Of a DNA stretch of 64,000 bases, positions 1-12,601 are shown piece by piece. The stretch spans positions 309,318 through 373,317 of the forward strand of contig JAURVB010013196.1 of NCBI GenBank assembly GCA_033002965.1, read 5' to 3'. A program made the position numbers and the translations under genes. The stretch's first letter is position 1. Every line of letters starts with the position of its first letter. The DNA comes from Piper betle. Lineage: Eukaryota; Streptophyta; Magnoliopsida; Piperales; Piperaceae. Below the pieces are notes generated by a model. The model was not told where the DNA came from. It was given only the letters and a program-made list of their open reading frames with translations, and did not search any database.

Positions 1-242
1 AAAGAACGTACAAATCAATCATGGTGCCATTTCAAAAATCTCTCTTTTACACAAAATGGCAGGCTGCATAGGTGAAATGTAAACTAGGCAAGTGGGATGG
101 AGAGAGTAGCAATCTGGAACCGACGTTGGGGTAAAAATATTTCTGTTTGAAGGTATTTTTGCAGCCAAACAAAAAAAACATACATCGAATAACAAGAACT
201 GGGGACTTGTGAAGAAAAGAAAAATCCGAGTTCGTCACTAAC

Positions 243-425
243 CCCGTTAAGTAGCTTCCTTCCATTAGCAGGTAGGACATTGACATACTTCGATGCCATC
301 AAGAAACCCATGAAACACATTGTGAAAACTTTGGCAATAGGCAAAACAGCGAACTTGATAGTCGCAAACAGGGAACTCGATCCACTTCCCGCAGCACTTT
401 GTGCCGCTGTCAACAAAGTCTCCAT
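243..425 (-). CDS. PIN-LIKES (PILS) auxin carrier, first coding exon
   Basis: PILS proteins are ER-membrane auxin transport facilitators that control intracellular auxin levels. The exon encodes about 61 residues. It has a Gly/Ser/Ala-rich N-terminus and then the family's first transmembrane segment with PIAKVFTMCFMGFLMASKY followed by LPANGRKLLNG, which I recognise as the PILS N-terminal signature (closest in style to PILS6). The reading frame continues past a good donor: GGG is followed by GTTAGT at 242-237, and the residues beyond it no longer look like a transporter. The remaining exons would lie to the left, outside the window. The start is the first ATG of the frame and precedes the hydrophobic segment by about 25 residues, as expected. 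Family assignment is firm; the exact paralogue is not. Confidence 0.82.
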
Positions 426-1240
426 GCTTACCCCAATTTCCGAAATCGGTCAAATGAACTCTAGCAAGCATATAAAAATAAGCCTCAGAAGCTGATAGTT
501 CAAAAGCTTTCAATATTTCTCCACCAAATTTGATCTTTCAACGAGGCAGAGAAAAGCGTACAGCTCCTTCCAGTTGACAACAGCTTCAAGAGCAATGCCT
601 GACAATATGTAGCAAGAAATTCGCAACCTGAAAGAAAGTAAAGTAGATTCATACTTGACAAAGCCATTCTTATAATCAGGATTACCATTGGAATAAATTG
701 CGCACAGACCAATACGAACAGAAAACGAATTTAAGGCCGCCTAATATCAAAAAAGAAAAATCTTTCCAGCACCAGAACACTAAAAATTGCAGACTGTTCA
801 AACAATTCTACCTAATCCTTTACCAGCTTTCAACTGCAAATGGCTTCAAACATGGATTGGAAGACAATGCTTCCACAGTAAACACTCACAATCTCAATCT
901 TACCTCTTACCAGAGATTCAGAAATTATCTGACTGCCCATCAATACAATCCTGGGCACCTCAAAAACCACAAACGAACATCAAAACTCACCCAGCAAACT
1001 CCATGATTCACCACAAAATAAAAAGAAAAAAAATCCAAAAAACCCGAAACAAAACAAAACCGCCCAAGCTCTGAAGAATATCGAAGCTTTCTAGCTGTTC
1101 TAGTTGGCGCGACCTTTCCAGAACAAAAACAGAACGAGAGCCGACCTCTCCCGCCAAACAAGTCCAACCTTTCGTCCACACAAAGCTTTCCGGACTGGCC
1201 AGGGATTCGGTCCGGCATTTATTCCTTTTTTAACTTAAGT
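426..1240 (-). promoter_or_regulatory. Leader and upstream region of the PILS gene
   Basis: No convincing coding exon is seen here. Composition changes at about 1070-1230 to a more GC-balanced stretch, which may be the transcribed leader. 1240-1310 is almost pure A/T. A 5' UTR intron is possible but could not be placed. Confidence 0.3.
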
Positions 1241-2170
1241 TTTCCAGCGGGAGGGATTTAAAATTTTAATTATAATAATTAAATTAATTTTTTTAATTAA
1301 AAAATTTAAATTAATCATACAAATACTCTAACGAATCCCATGCCTCGCGCCGCCCCTACACGAGCTTCTTGCCACCACCGCCGCTGTCGCCGGTGGTTTC
1401 CTTCTCCGGCCATGCCGGCCGCAAAGTATAGTGGCAGGTGTCTATTTGGCACACGTGGCATCCTTTGACACGAGGGCAAGGTGGGCCCACATGAAATGTT
1501 TAGGCGAAGAAGAATAATAATACAGGAGTGCTATCTAAGAAATTGTGGGTGAAAATTATTAGGAAGTTCACATCAATCCTTGTTAATTAGAGGGACTGCC
1601 GAGCCACGGTGGCATCTGTTTTTTTCGTTGGTCACGCATGATTCCCACATCAATAATGCAGCTCCTGTCTTACCTTCGGAATCTTCTTTCTTCGACGACT
1701 GCCATCGCATGCATTGTATTCACAGATGTCACGGCCAAGATGGTTTTCACATCATGCATTTCATAAATGTTTTGTTCCGTGAAAATTTGGGACAGACATG
1801 AGCAGTGCCTTTAGGACGCTATCTCATTTGCGTTTATTATTGGAAAAAACCCTTTGTAATGATGAATTCTCACATGCGGCCCTTTAATTGACGGCTGTCA
1901 AATAAACGAGAAAATGTTATAAGATTTAGATTAACCTCAAGTAGAATAAGTTTAAGGCACATAAGTGTTCTAACTATGTTTTGACTTGTAATCAATTCAA
2001 AAATACCAATAGAAAATAAATAGGCACTCAAAAAAAATACATACTCGAGCATTATTAACCAACTCCTCATCAATCTCAATTCATTCAATATGAATAATAA
2101 TTTCACCGATTTAGTTGATTCAACTCGCATATAAAAGGTATGGGACAGAAAAAATGTGAAAAAATATAAA
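1241..2170. other. Intergenic, no gene recognised
   Basis: AT-rich DNA with a short GC-rich island at 1340-1430. Nothing coding or repetitive was recognised. Confidence 0.4.
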
Positions 2171-2175
2171 GTTAA

Positions 2176-2700
2176 GCTTTTGGGCCCCTACCTAAATTCT
2201 AAAATCACTTGTAGATAATTCGGGTCCTTAAAAAGGATTTTAAATAATCAAAGAAAACTCGCAATATATATCACAGGTCTTTCGTAATCTAAAAATTAGT
2301 TCAAAGAATAAAGCTTTCCTATTAGCCTATATACAATTCACCAACAACTTTTACGACCGATGTGAAATAAATCTAATAATTCCCCTTCATACATAAGACA
2401 TAGCCCAAAACTATCATCGTCTGACACACTCCTCTTACCTCTTAAATCAAACGACACCCATTTGGCAAAGTATTCTTTAAATTATCAGGTGAAACCCATG
2501 AAAAAACAATAGGCACTCTTTAAATTATCAGGTGAAACGTATGAAAAAATAACAATTAGTAAAGGCAAACCCGGTTCAAACTTAGCTCTAATATCATTTG
2601 TTTGGCCTTTTGGGCCCTACCTAAAGTTCGAAACTACCATTAGACTTTTTAGGCTCACAAAAAGACTTTAAACAACAAAAGAAAACTCAACACTAACAAT
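2176..2700 (-). mobile_element. Diverged TRIM-type LTR element remnant
   Basis: Two direct copies begin with TTTTGGGCCC(C)TACCTAAA, at 2178 and at 2609, and flank about 220 bases. Read on the minus strand, the right copy is a 5' LTR remnant followed by GATATTAGAGC, a decayed initiator-Met tRNA primer site. The left copy is the 3' LTR, preceded by a purine-rich tract. The left copy contains AATAAAGCTTTCCTATTAG and TATATACAA, which closely match the LTRs of the better-kept TRIM array at 39857-40600. No coding capacity is seen. It is a small non-autonomous element, old and truncated at its right end. Confidence 0.6.
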
Positions 2701-5103
2701 TAAGATGCGTGCACAAGATTTCCAAACTTCCTGTAAACGATGCCCATCTCTTTAAAGTGTGCAGCAACATGTTCTCTGCCTACGACCGCCGAGTCTACAG
2801 AACATTTTGACGAATGAATTTTGTTTTCTGTTGAGATAAAAAAAGTTTGTATATATTGAACACAGATTAGTTACTTTTATTAGTAAAATGTCATTCTCTT
2901 TCTTTTTCGTTCACGTGATCTGAAATATTTTAGGTTCACAAGCAAGATCAAGTGAGATTGGGAGCCAGTCTCGTGAAACAGCATGGGAACGCAGCATATC
3001 ATGTGAATACCTCTGCACCTGGCACCTTCAAAATATCAGAATACGTAAACACATCTTCTCCACACATCTTTATAGTATTAGAGTATGCTGCTGCATTGGA
3101 AAAGACAAAAGGAATATTGTTTTGTTGTTGTTGTAAGGGATTATCCTTGTCATGTGTGCTGTAAAGATTGGACGTGGCTTTAAGGCCTTTCTTTCTTTCA
3201 TGCCAGTGATAGATTAATGGACGTGGCTTTAGAGCACATCATATTTCAGCATCTTGGCTTTGGAAATTATGTTTTTTTTTTGGGTTTTTTTAAAGGAAAA
3301 AAAGCAAGCCCTTGCCTTGTAAATAAGCAAGCTTTGCCGTTTTTATTTAAAATAATATAAAAAAAATTATATGTTTTATAACCGAAAAGATCGTAAACTA
3401 AATACTAAAATTATTTTAAATTAATTTTAATTTAAATAATAGTGATAGAAAACTATTTGTTACTCGTCTACCAATTTCTCAAAAATTATTTTATAAATTT
3501 ACTTAAAATATTAAATTTCAACTCATAAATATTCAATTTAATAATAAACTTAATTGTCTTAATTCCAAGTAAGAGTTGTTCAATTTAGAATTTTATAAAT
3601 CAATATATATATATAATCAATTTTTATTTTGTAATGTTGGCTGAAAGTATTATACATTTTACATAAGAGGTGAAAAAACAACTATCTATTAAATATTTCA
3701 TAATCGATAAAACAGTAAATGATCAATAAAAGATTAGTCTTTATAAACCAGTAAATAATTTAATTACAGTTAATGATTACAAAAAGGAAAATTTCAGGTG
3801 AGTTAACCTTATATAGTTTACATAAACCACACTTCTAAATTGAACATTTTGTGTATCTAACAAAATAATATATGTATATACATATACGTATATGTATTAT
3901 AAATAAACTGTATAAGTAGGAGATTGATAAATTTTATCTTTATTTGACATCATTATATCTTATTTTTAAATTTTTTTTTAAAAAGTTAATAGATATTTTT
4001 TAAAATAATTTTTATTATACTTATTTTAATAATTGAGTTAAAAATTTGTAATTACCATAAGTAATAGTTATAATTAAAAAATGTTCACCATTTACCGCCC
4101 TAACTGCATCCACCCGGCAAATACATACACAGATAATGCACCGAAACTGACCACCTAAGACCCAGACATCGATTAGCCAGAACTTAGTGTTAGGAACTTA
4201 GTCTACCTATCGCAATCTGTACAAGAAGCACCAATCAATGGTTTCAATAATGTCGGCGACAATCACTGAAATTGATAGAAACATCCTTTCAAATCAGACA
4301 TTTAGTTTTCAAAAGATTATAAGTGACAGGTGTATTTATTAATAATAAGAAAAAACAGAGGCGTGCCTCATAAATGAATTCATCGTTCATATAATGGCTC
4401 ATCATCACATCAAAATGTCCCTTCAAAGCATTTGACATCATGCAAGTTAAAATGAACAAGAAATGGAGCACAGTCTCTGCTACAAGTTGAAGTAAATGTG
4501 CTGTAAGCTTAAAGACCAGGGAAGTAAATTAAACTATCCCTCGTTCGGATTCAGAGTTCAGAAGGCTATTGGAGGTCACTTACCAGAAACGTTGCCCAAA
4601 GGTGGTCGTCCCAGTTTAACTGTTCAAGATCTCACAAGAGAGTTGCCTGACTGGCCAACCATACATACCATGAATCACTCAAGAATTGCCTGAAGTCTAC
4701 AACATTCCTACTCTCTTTCACTCACATGATGCAAGCCTGTCAGATCTTGTATTTCAATGTGCAGTGTGCGGCGTGCCACATGACCATAGCAATCCTGCAA
4801 GACGATATTAGCATTTCTCTTGTAACATTTATAAGGAAAAAAGAAAATAACTCATATATTGAAGAAGAGAACGATGTATTTCTAACTTGTCACCTCATTA
4901 CGCGCCATGAAAAACTTGACCAAGATTTTAAAAAATTGCATGTAAATCATGTGTTATTCTTGCATATATAAGATGAATCATGGACCATCGTTCGCAAACA
5001 AACCTTGGCTGCAATATCATAATCATGGTTGTGGGAAAGATATCAGAAATAACATTACAAGCATTTGACATTAACAACTTTAATTAGGGAGCCAACTTAT
5101 GAA
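2701..5103. other. AT-rich intergenic DNA
   Basis: About 2.4 kb of mostly AT-rich sequence. Short open frames occur, for example on the plus strand at 4496-4693, but show no recognisable motif. A 12-base phrase GGACGTGGCTTT occurs at about 3167 and 3219. No gene is supported. Confidence 0.4.
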
Positions 5104-6951
5104 CATTTAGCATTTGGCTCGGCTTGACTCGATTCGAAACTTGATATTTAAATGCTCGAGCTCGAGCTCGAACTCAAATTTTTCAAACCGAGCTTGAACA
5201 AGGTCGTGTTCGACTCGGTTATAACTCGAAATCGACTCAATAAAATAATTTAATAATATAATTTTTATATTATATATATATATATATAGTTTATCTACTA
5301 TGCGCTGCCATGTTTGGCGGCGCATAGGCAACACACCTATGGGGGGCCATTGGATTTCAATCCAACGGCCCCGTTTTTTTTTTTCACCCCCTCCTCCCCT
5401 GCTTTCCCACCCTTCCTCCTCCCCGTCGCCCTTGCCCGGCTGCTGCCGCTCACCACCGCAGGTACCACCCCCTGCCACCACCGCCCTCCCACCACCCCCG
5501 CCACTGCCCGCTGCCGCGACCGGGCCCGGGCCCGGCCCCGGCCGCCACCTCCTGCCACGACCACACCATGCTTCCCCTGCCGCCATTGCCGTGCCCGCCC
5601 CCTGCCACAACCACCGCCCCCGGCTCTCCATTCGCTCCCCCCACCGCCCGGATTTCCCCTGCCCTGTTTCCCCCTTGCGGACGTCGCCGTCCCCTCCCCC
5701 GGGCGTCGCCACCCCCCTGCTATTTCTGCCCCTGCATCATCGTCCCCCCTGCCGTTTTCCCTCCCTGCGCGTCGCCATCCTCCCCTGAGTGGCCGGCGGC
5801 GAGGTTGCCGACAGTGGTGCGAAAAAACAGAGCGGGGGAGGAAAGGGCGATGGTAATTTCATAATAAAAACCTTACTCGCTCCTAACTCGAGTCAATATT
5901 ACAAAATAAATTTTTAAAAAATAATAAAATAATTTCTTAATAAAAACATGACTCTCTCCCGACTCGAGTCAATATTATAAAATAAATTTTTAAAAAATAA
6001 AATAATTTTAAAATAAAAACTCGACTCGCTCTTGACTTAAATCAATATTACAAAATAAAATTAAAAAATTAAATAATTTTAAAATAAAAACTTGATTTAC
6101 TCCGGACTCGCTCCTGAGTCGAGTCAAGTTTTTATTTTATTTTATAATATTGACTCGAGTCAAGAACGACTCTCTCTGGAATTTTATTTTATAATATTGA
6201 CTCAATTCGAGAGAGAGTCGTTCTTGACTCAAGTCAATATTATAAAATAAAATAAAAACTTGACTCAACTCATGAGCGAGTCAGGAGTAAATCAAGTTTT
6301 TATTTTAAAATTATTTAATTTTTTTAAATTCATTTTGTAAAATTGATTTAAGTCAAGAGCGAGTCAAGTTTTTATTTTAAAATTGTTTTATTTTTTAAAA
6401 ATTTATTTTATAATATTGACTCGAGTCGGGAGCGAGTCATGTTTTTATTAAGAAATTATTTTATTATTTTTTAAAAATTTATTTTGTAATATTGACTCAA
6501 GTCAGGAGCGAGTAAGGTTGTTATTACGAAATTGCCATCACCCTTTCCTCCCTCGCTATGTTTTATCGCGCCACTGCCGGCGACCTCGCCGCCGGCCACC
6601 CAGGGGGAGGATGGCGACGCGCGGGGAGGGGGGGTGGGGAGCGACGGGAGAGCCGGGGCGGGCACGGCCGTGGTGGCAGGGGAGGCATGGTGTGGTCATG
6701 GCAAGAGGTGGCGGGCTGGGGCCGGGCCCGGCCGCGGCGGCAGGCGGTGGCGGGGGGTGGTGGGAGGGCGGTGGTGGCAGGGGCGGCACCTACGGTGAGC
6801 GGCGGCGGCCGGGCAAGGGTGGCGAGGAGGAGGAAGGGCGGGAAAGTAGGGGAAGAGGGGGTGAAAGAATGGGGCTGTTGGATTGAAATCCAACGGCCCC
6901 CCATAGGTGCGCTGCCTATGCGTTGCCAAACATGGTAGCGCATAGTAGATA

Positions 6952-6992
<41 letters not shown>

Positions 6993-7345
6993 ATAATAAC
7001 AAAGGAGTGAGATAGATGAGATGATAAGTATTCAAGTTGATGACCTCAAAGTGGCTGTTGGTTCAATCCACATTGATTGTATTTTTTTTTAAGTAAGGTA
7101 CTTTTGACTTTTAATCGAGTTGGTTTCGAGCTCACGAACGAGTTGGGTTCGAGCTCGGGAAAATTAAATAGTCGAGCTCGAACACATAAAAGATATTCGA
7201 ATCTAATTCGAACATGTATGTTCAAAACTCGAGATCAGCATGCATGTTCCAAACTCGTTTTATCTCGAGTCGAGTTCGAGCGAGTTTCAAACTATTCAAG
7301 CCGAGTTCGAACACAAGTTGAGCTCGGCTCGCTCGCTCGATTAGT
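5104..7345. repeat. GAGCTCG-rich repeat, split by element A
   Basis: 5104-5240 and 7095-7345 are full of overlapping palindromic words such as GAGCTCG, CTCGAGCTCG and TTCGAACTCG in both orientations. They look like the two ends of one repetitive element whose middle now holds the 5288-6955 palindrome and its (TA)n borders. Short, highly palindromic repeats of this type are common non-autonomous DNA transposons in plants. The superfamily is not established because no target duplication was found. Confidence 0.45.
5288..6955. mobile_element. Element A: GC-cored foldback element, 1.67-kb palindrome
   Basis: The left end (AGTTTATCTACTATGCGC) is repeated in inverted form at the right end (GCGCATAGTAGATAAACT), and the pairing continues inward almost to a centre near 6185. 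Reading inward there is a palindromic box (5349-5366 and 6877-6894, GTTGGATT-type), a C-rich core of about 450 bases on the left mirrored by a G-rich core of about 350 on the right, and then AT-rich spacers with GACTCG...GAGTC modules. The left arm has about 110 extra bases near 5640-5760. Both ends abut (TA)n tracts (about 5269-5287 and 6955-6988). The long proline- or glycine-rich open frames in the core are composition artefacts. No transposase is present. Confidence 0.8.
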
Positions 7346-7936
7346 ACCCATAACTTCAACTACCAAGCTTATTACCGCTTAAAAAATAGAATAATAATAC
7401 GAATTGATGACAAGAACAAAGTACTAACCGAAAATTGTCTTGGGCAAGGTTTATAAAGTGGTAGCAAGTAATTGGACCGAAAATGTATGCAGCATGCCGA
7501 ACAGGAAACTTCTGTTTTGCCAAATAAATCATTGCAGGAACATGAAGCCAATTGTAAATCCATCACTTGCTAATTTGCCAGAAGCTAAATGACTTAAAAG
7601 GAAGATGGCCATTTCCTTTCAAGAGTCAAATTGTCCTTATGTCCTGCCATTCTAGGCCATTCAAAAGCCAAGTATGGTGTTGCAAATCACATGAGTAGAT
7701 AATTCTGAGATTTCATACGGCACTTCCGCTTCCAACCATCTTGATTTGACGCTTTCCAAGGCCTTACTGATGCATCACTTACAAGATATGTTCCTTTCTT
7801 CACCCAAACGAACGACACCGTGATCAACTATTCCCAGCTTAAAATATGCTTATTCTTAACATTAACAAAATAAATTTCCCTCTTGTTGCTAAGAATTGCC
7901 AAATTAGATATGGTTCCCCTGACCTTTGCCATGGAA
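7346..7936. other. Intergenic DNA left of the copia insertion
   Basis: A minus-strand open frame (7430-7566, ending at a GTTAGT donor-like site) is Cys-rich, but I recognise no family. It is left unassigned. Confidence 0.3.
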
Positions 7937-7941
7937 CTCAA

Positions 7942-8476
7942 TGTTAATATGTGTAATTATATTAATGATATATAGCCTATTGTCACACTCGGAATACTAA
8001 AACATCTTGAAATATTAACAGAAGCGACTGTTAGTTATTCCAATGGAGATTGAAGGGTCTCAAAGCTTCTCTATAAATTGAGCTTTATTTATCTCATTAT
8101 AAGAAGGAAAGACAAGTAGAAGAAAAGACAACAAAAAGAGAGAGAGGGAGAGATATATAGATAAAAGAAGAGGGAAAATATTCATGAGTTTATCTTATAC
8201 GGAGTATTAAGAGAGTGAAATCTTGTAATCTCAATAGTATAGGGTGGGTGAGTAATCTTCTTGTACATCTCTGTATATATTTAATGATTGTAATCTTTGG
8301 TTGAAGTAGTGAATTGTTTGTTGTTGCCCATGGTTTTTGACTCTCGATTGAAGGAGGGTTTTCCACGTTAAATCTCTGCTTTTTTGTGGTTTTGTTTTAT
8401 CTTATTTCTCAGGTCTTATTTTCCCATTACTTTTGTTCGCTGTGGTTGATCTCCAATTTTGGAGATTTTCTCAACA
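7942..8476 (+). repeat. Copia-1 5' LTR
   Basis: 535 bp starting TGTT and ending AACA. It contains a purine-rich GAGAGAGAGGGAGAG block and probable promoter sequence before the TCTATAAATTGAGC stretch (about 8069). It is paired with 12602-13137. Confidence 0.93.
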
Positions 8477-8477
8477 A

Positions 8478-8496
8478 TTGGCGCCGTCTGTGGGAA
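8478..8496 (+). other. Primer-binding site of copia-1
   Basis: TTGGCGCCGTCTGTGGGAA lies directly after the LTR. It begins with the TGGCGCCG common in gypsy-type plant elements and is not the initiator-Met type TGGTATCAGAGC that most plant copia elements use. The exact tRNA was not determined. Confidence 0.65.
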
Positions 8497-8538
8497 GTTT
8501 GGGTCTCATTCAATCGGATCTTGATTTAAGTGGGAATC

Positions 8539-9350
8539 ATGGCGTGACAGTTCTAAGACTGCAGAAAATTGAATATTTGATGGAACAAATTATCAATGGT
8601 GGAGGATGCAGATTGAGGATCATCTATTCGAGAAGCACCTACATCAACCGCTTGTAGGTACCAAGCCGAAGCAATGTCAGCCGAGGAGTGGGCCTTATTG
8701 GATAGGCAAGCCTTAGCCATCGTCCGATTGTGTTTAACACATTCAATGGCGTTTAATGTCTCCAAACAGATCGACCATCAAAAGGTTGATGGAGGCATTA
8801 GCTGGTGTTTGTGAGAAATCATCAGCCTCTAACAGGTTATTTTTGTTGAGGAAAATTGTCTCTTTAAAGATGCCTGAAGGTAAATATATTGCTAATCATT
8901 TGAATGATTTCAATAAAATTTGGGCACAACTTGAATTCGTGGAGTTGACTTTTAGTGAAGATATTAAATCTTTAATGTTCATGTGTTCTTTGCCGGAGAG
9001 TTGGGATACGGTAATTACATCTATAAGTAATGCATCAAAAGAAAAACTAAAGTTTGATGAAGTGATAGGTGCAATCTTGAATCAGGAGATGATGAAGAGA
9101 AGCATGGTAGATAGCACACCGTCCATCTCAGGCACAGCTTTGTCGGTGGACAAAAGCAAGGGCAAAAAAGAGGAAGAAGTCAAAGTAGAGGTCCTAAGAA
9201 CCGAGGGCGCTCTAAATCCAAAGGAAAATTCAAGGGTAAGCTTACTTGTTGGTTTTGTGACAAGGAAGGACATTTAAAGAAGGATTGTCCCGAGCGAGTC
9301 AAGAATGTAGCTAATGTTGTTGATGGTCATGAAGAGAAATTTTGTTTATT
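8539..9350 (+). pseudogene. Copia-1 gag (capsid) with zinc knuckle
   Basis: The UBN2-type gag is visible across two frames. An FDGTNYQWWRMQIEDHLFEK stretch begins near 8575. A later frame runs through about 9277 with LFLLRKIVSLKMPEG, SLPESWDTVI and ILNQE, as in copia gag. The nucleocapsid knuckle CWFCDKEGHLKKDC is at 9247-9288. Gag coats the element RNA in virus-like particles. At least one frameshift (near 8670) and another before the knuckle make it non-functional. Confidence 0.85.
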
Positions 9351-9379
9351 TGCTCATGTTGATTACAACATAGATACAT

Positions 9380-12300
9380 GGTATATTGATTCAGGTGCTT
9401 CATTTCATTGTACTTCTCACAAAGAATGGTTTTGTGATTTTGTCAAGAGTGATTGTGGATATGTAACAATTGGCAATGGTCAGAAGTGCAGAATTGAAGG
9501 TAAAGTGAGTAATTCATTTGAAGATGCATGATGAAGGTAAACTTATTCTCAAGGAGGTTAGGTATATACTTGAATTAAAGAAAAATCTTATATCTGTTAA
9601 CAAGCTAGACCAAGAGGGCTATAGGATCACATTCAAAAATAATCAGTGGAAGATCAGCAAAGGAGCATTGGTGGTGATCAAGGGACTGCGGTAGGCACAC
9701 TTTACCCATTGTCTACCAAGGTAGATCAGTTTGTTTCTTTGGCAGCTGAGAAGAATGACATAACAATGTTATGGCATAGAAGGCTTGGTCACTTGAGCGA
9801 GGAGTGGGATGAGAATCTTACATTCCAAGAAGGTTTTGACAGGTATGATTGATTCTGACTTTGGTTTTTGTGAAGACTGTGTTTTAGGTAAACAGAAACA
9901 GGTCAGCTTTACAAAGGGTGGGCAGAGATGAAATCCAAAAGGTTGGAGTTAGTTCATATGGATGTTTGGGGACCAGCCCATGATATATCTTTTGGAGGTA
10001 ATCTCTATTTTGTTACCTTCATTGATGATTTTAGTAGGATGACGTGGATCTACAATATTAAGAAAATCAGATGTCTTTAACATTTTCAAGATGTGGAAAG
10101 CCCGAGTTGAGAATGAAACAGGTTTAAGACTGAAATGTCTTCTGTCGAATAATGGTGGAGAATATTGCAAGAAGGTGTTTGACTCTTATTGTGAACAACG
10201 GGGAATTAGAAGGATCAAGACAGTGCCAAGGACACCACAATAGAATGAGGTGGCGGAGAGAATGAACAGGACCATCCTAGAGCGAGCGAGAAGCATGAGG
10301 GTTCATGCTAGACTCCCTTTGCATCTTTGGGGTGTCACAGTTGATACAACTGTCTACCTAATAAACCGAAATCCATCAAGCACCTTACATGGAAAAATAC
10401 CGGAAGAGGTATGGTCTGGTAAGAAAGTTGACTACTCTTTTCTTAAAGTCTTTGGTTGTATTGCATATATACATGTTGACAGGGGAATCAAGAAAGAAGC
10501 TTGATACAAAGTCCCACAAATGTATATTTTTGGATATGGAGGTGATGAGTATGGTTATCGGATGTGGGATTTCGAGAACAATAAGGTGTTTCGAAGTCGG
10601 GATGTTGTATTCAATGAAGAGTGTATGTACACAGACATGAAAGAAGAAAAGAATGAGGAGTCAAAAGAAAAAGAATATATGGAGCTTGATGAGACAGATA
10701 AAGAGATGCCAAGTGCTGAAAATCAAGGATTTATTCCAAGTGATGAGGAACAATTATCTTCTGAAGAGACCGAACAAGAAGGTGAGTCACAAGCTAATCA
10801 ACCAAATGATGATGAATCAGATTCTGAATATTCTGATGCACAAGTTGAAATTGATGACTCAGAGCCACCACAAGAGATAGTTGTTGCTCCTGAACGAAGG
10901 AAGAGCACAAGGGTTAGAAAGCCTACTCAGAAATTAAATCTAATTATACAACATGTTTTGTATACTGATGCAGGAGAACCAGAGTCCTATGATGAAGCCA
11001 TGAGTGACAAAGCTCATCTTAAGTGGGAGTTGGCCATGAAAGATGAGATGCCATCGTTGGAGAAGAATCATACATGGGAGTTGGTGAAGTTGCCGCCAAA
11101 AAGGGGGTTCTACAAAACAAGTGGATCTATCGGGTCAAGTCTGAAGACGATGGTGTACAAAGGTATAAGGCAAGACTTGTAGTGAAAGGTTTTGATCAAA
11201 AAGAAGGGATTGATTTTCATGATATATTTGCACTTGTTATAAAAATGACTTCTATTAGAATTATTTTGAGTGTTGTGGCTGTAAAGGGGTTGTATTTAGA
11301 GCAGCTTGATGTAAATACAGCTTTCCTTCATGGTGATTTGGAGGAGGAGATCTATATGGAACAACCAAAAGGATTTGAAGTCAAAGGTAAAGAAAATATG
11401 GTGTGCAAATTGAAGAGGAGTCTATATGGACTCAAACAAGCACCAAGACAGTGGTATTTGAAATTTGACAAGTTTATGTTGGATAATGGATTTGCTAGGA
11501 GCAATTCGGACCACTGTGTATATCTACAAAAGTTTAATGAGGGGGATTACATTATTTTAACTTTGTATGTAGATGACATGCTTGTTGCAGGGACTTCTAT
11601 GGAGAAAATTGTTAGTCTGAAGATGAGGTTAGCCAAGAGTTTTTCCATGAAGGATTTGGGTGAAGCAAAACAACTTCTTGAGATGCAAATTACCTAAGAC
11701 AAGAAGAACAAGAAGTTGTGGTTATCTCAAAAAGGGTATGTGAAGAAAGTTCTGGAGAGATTCAACATGAATAAATCCAAGCCGGTGGCTACTACTTTGG
11801 GTAGTTTCCAATTGTTCAAAGAACAAGGTGCTAAGAGTGAGGATGATAAAGCTAACATGAAAAAGGTGCCTTATGCTTCAGCTATTGGAAGTCTTATGTA
11901 TGCTATGGTGAGTACAAGACCAGATATTGCACATGCAGTGGGAGTAGTGAGCAGATTCATGATGAACCCAGGAAAAGAACACTGGAGGCAATAAAATGGA
12001 TTTTCAGGTACTTGAAAAGAACTTCTAATTACTGTTTGTGTTTTGGGGGTGATAATATTGATGTGCAAGGTTATGTGGACTCGGACCATGCTGGAAATAG
12101 AGATAATGGCAGGAGTACATCCGGATACATCTTTACAGTTGGTGGAACCACGGTGAGTTGGGCTTCTAAATTGCAAAAGATAGTTGCTCTGTCTTCAACT
12201 GAGGCTGAATATGTGGCTGCTACAGAAGCTAGCAAGGAATATATTTAGATTAAAACTTTAATGAATGAGATAGGTTTTAATAGGGTTGATTGCAGGTTGT

Positions 12301-12485
12301 ACAGTGATAGTCAAAGTGCAATCCATTTAGCCAAGAACTCAGCATTTAATTTTAGGACCAAACATATTCGGTTAAGGTATTATTTTATCAGATCTTTGTT
12401 AGAAGAACGTAAATTGAAGTTGGAGAAGATAGATGGAAAAAATAATCCAGCGGATATGTTGACTAAACCGGTGGATGGAAAAATT
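9380..12485 (+). pseudogene. Copia-1 pol: protease, integrase, reverse transcriptase, RNase H
   Basis: In order: protease active site DSGASFHC (9388-9411); the GAG-pre-integrase motif WHRRLGHLSE (about 9772); integrase core with FIDDFSR (about 10018-10040) and VAERMNRT (about 10250, where the preceding Gln codon is a TAG stop and the usual NGVAER reads NEVAER); reverse transcriptase with KARLVVKGF, LDVNTAFLHGDL, YGLKQAPRQWY and catalytic YVDDM (11566-11580); RNase H with DSDHAG, ALSSTEAEY and DSQSAIHLAKN, ending KPVDGKI near 12488. The IN-RT-RNase H order defines Ty1/copia. Several stops and frameshifts show it is dead. Confidence 0.9.
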
Positions 12486-12601
12486 TGAGTTTTTGCTCAA
12501 CTTTAGTGAACTTGCACTAACATGCAGGTGGACTCATGCAACGAATAAGTGGAGGAAGAGTTTGGACTGGGTGTGTTCCAACTCGGACTCTAAGTGGAGA
12601 T

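Noticed and set aside
5300..6990. Long Pro/Arg- and Gly-rich open frames on both strands
   Set aside because: They occur in every frame of a GC-rich, mirror-image core with no domain, start context or codon signal; composition artefacts of element A.
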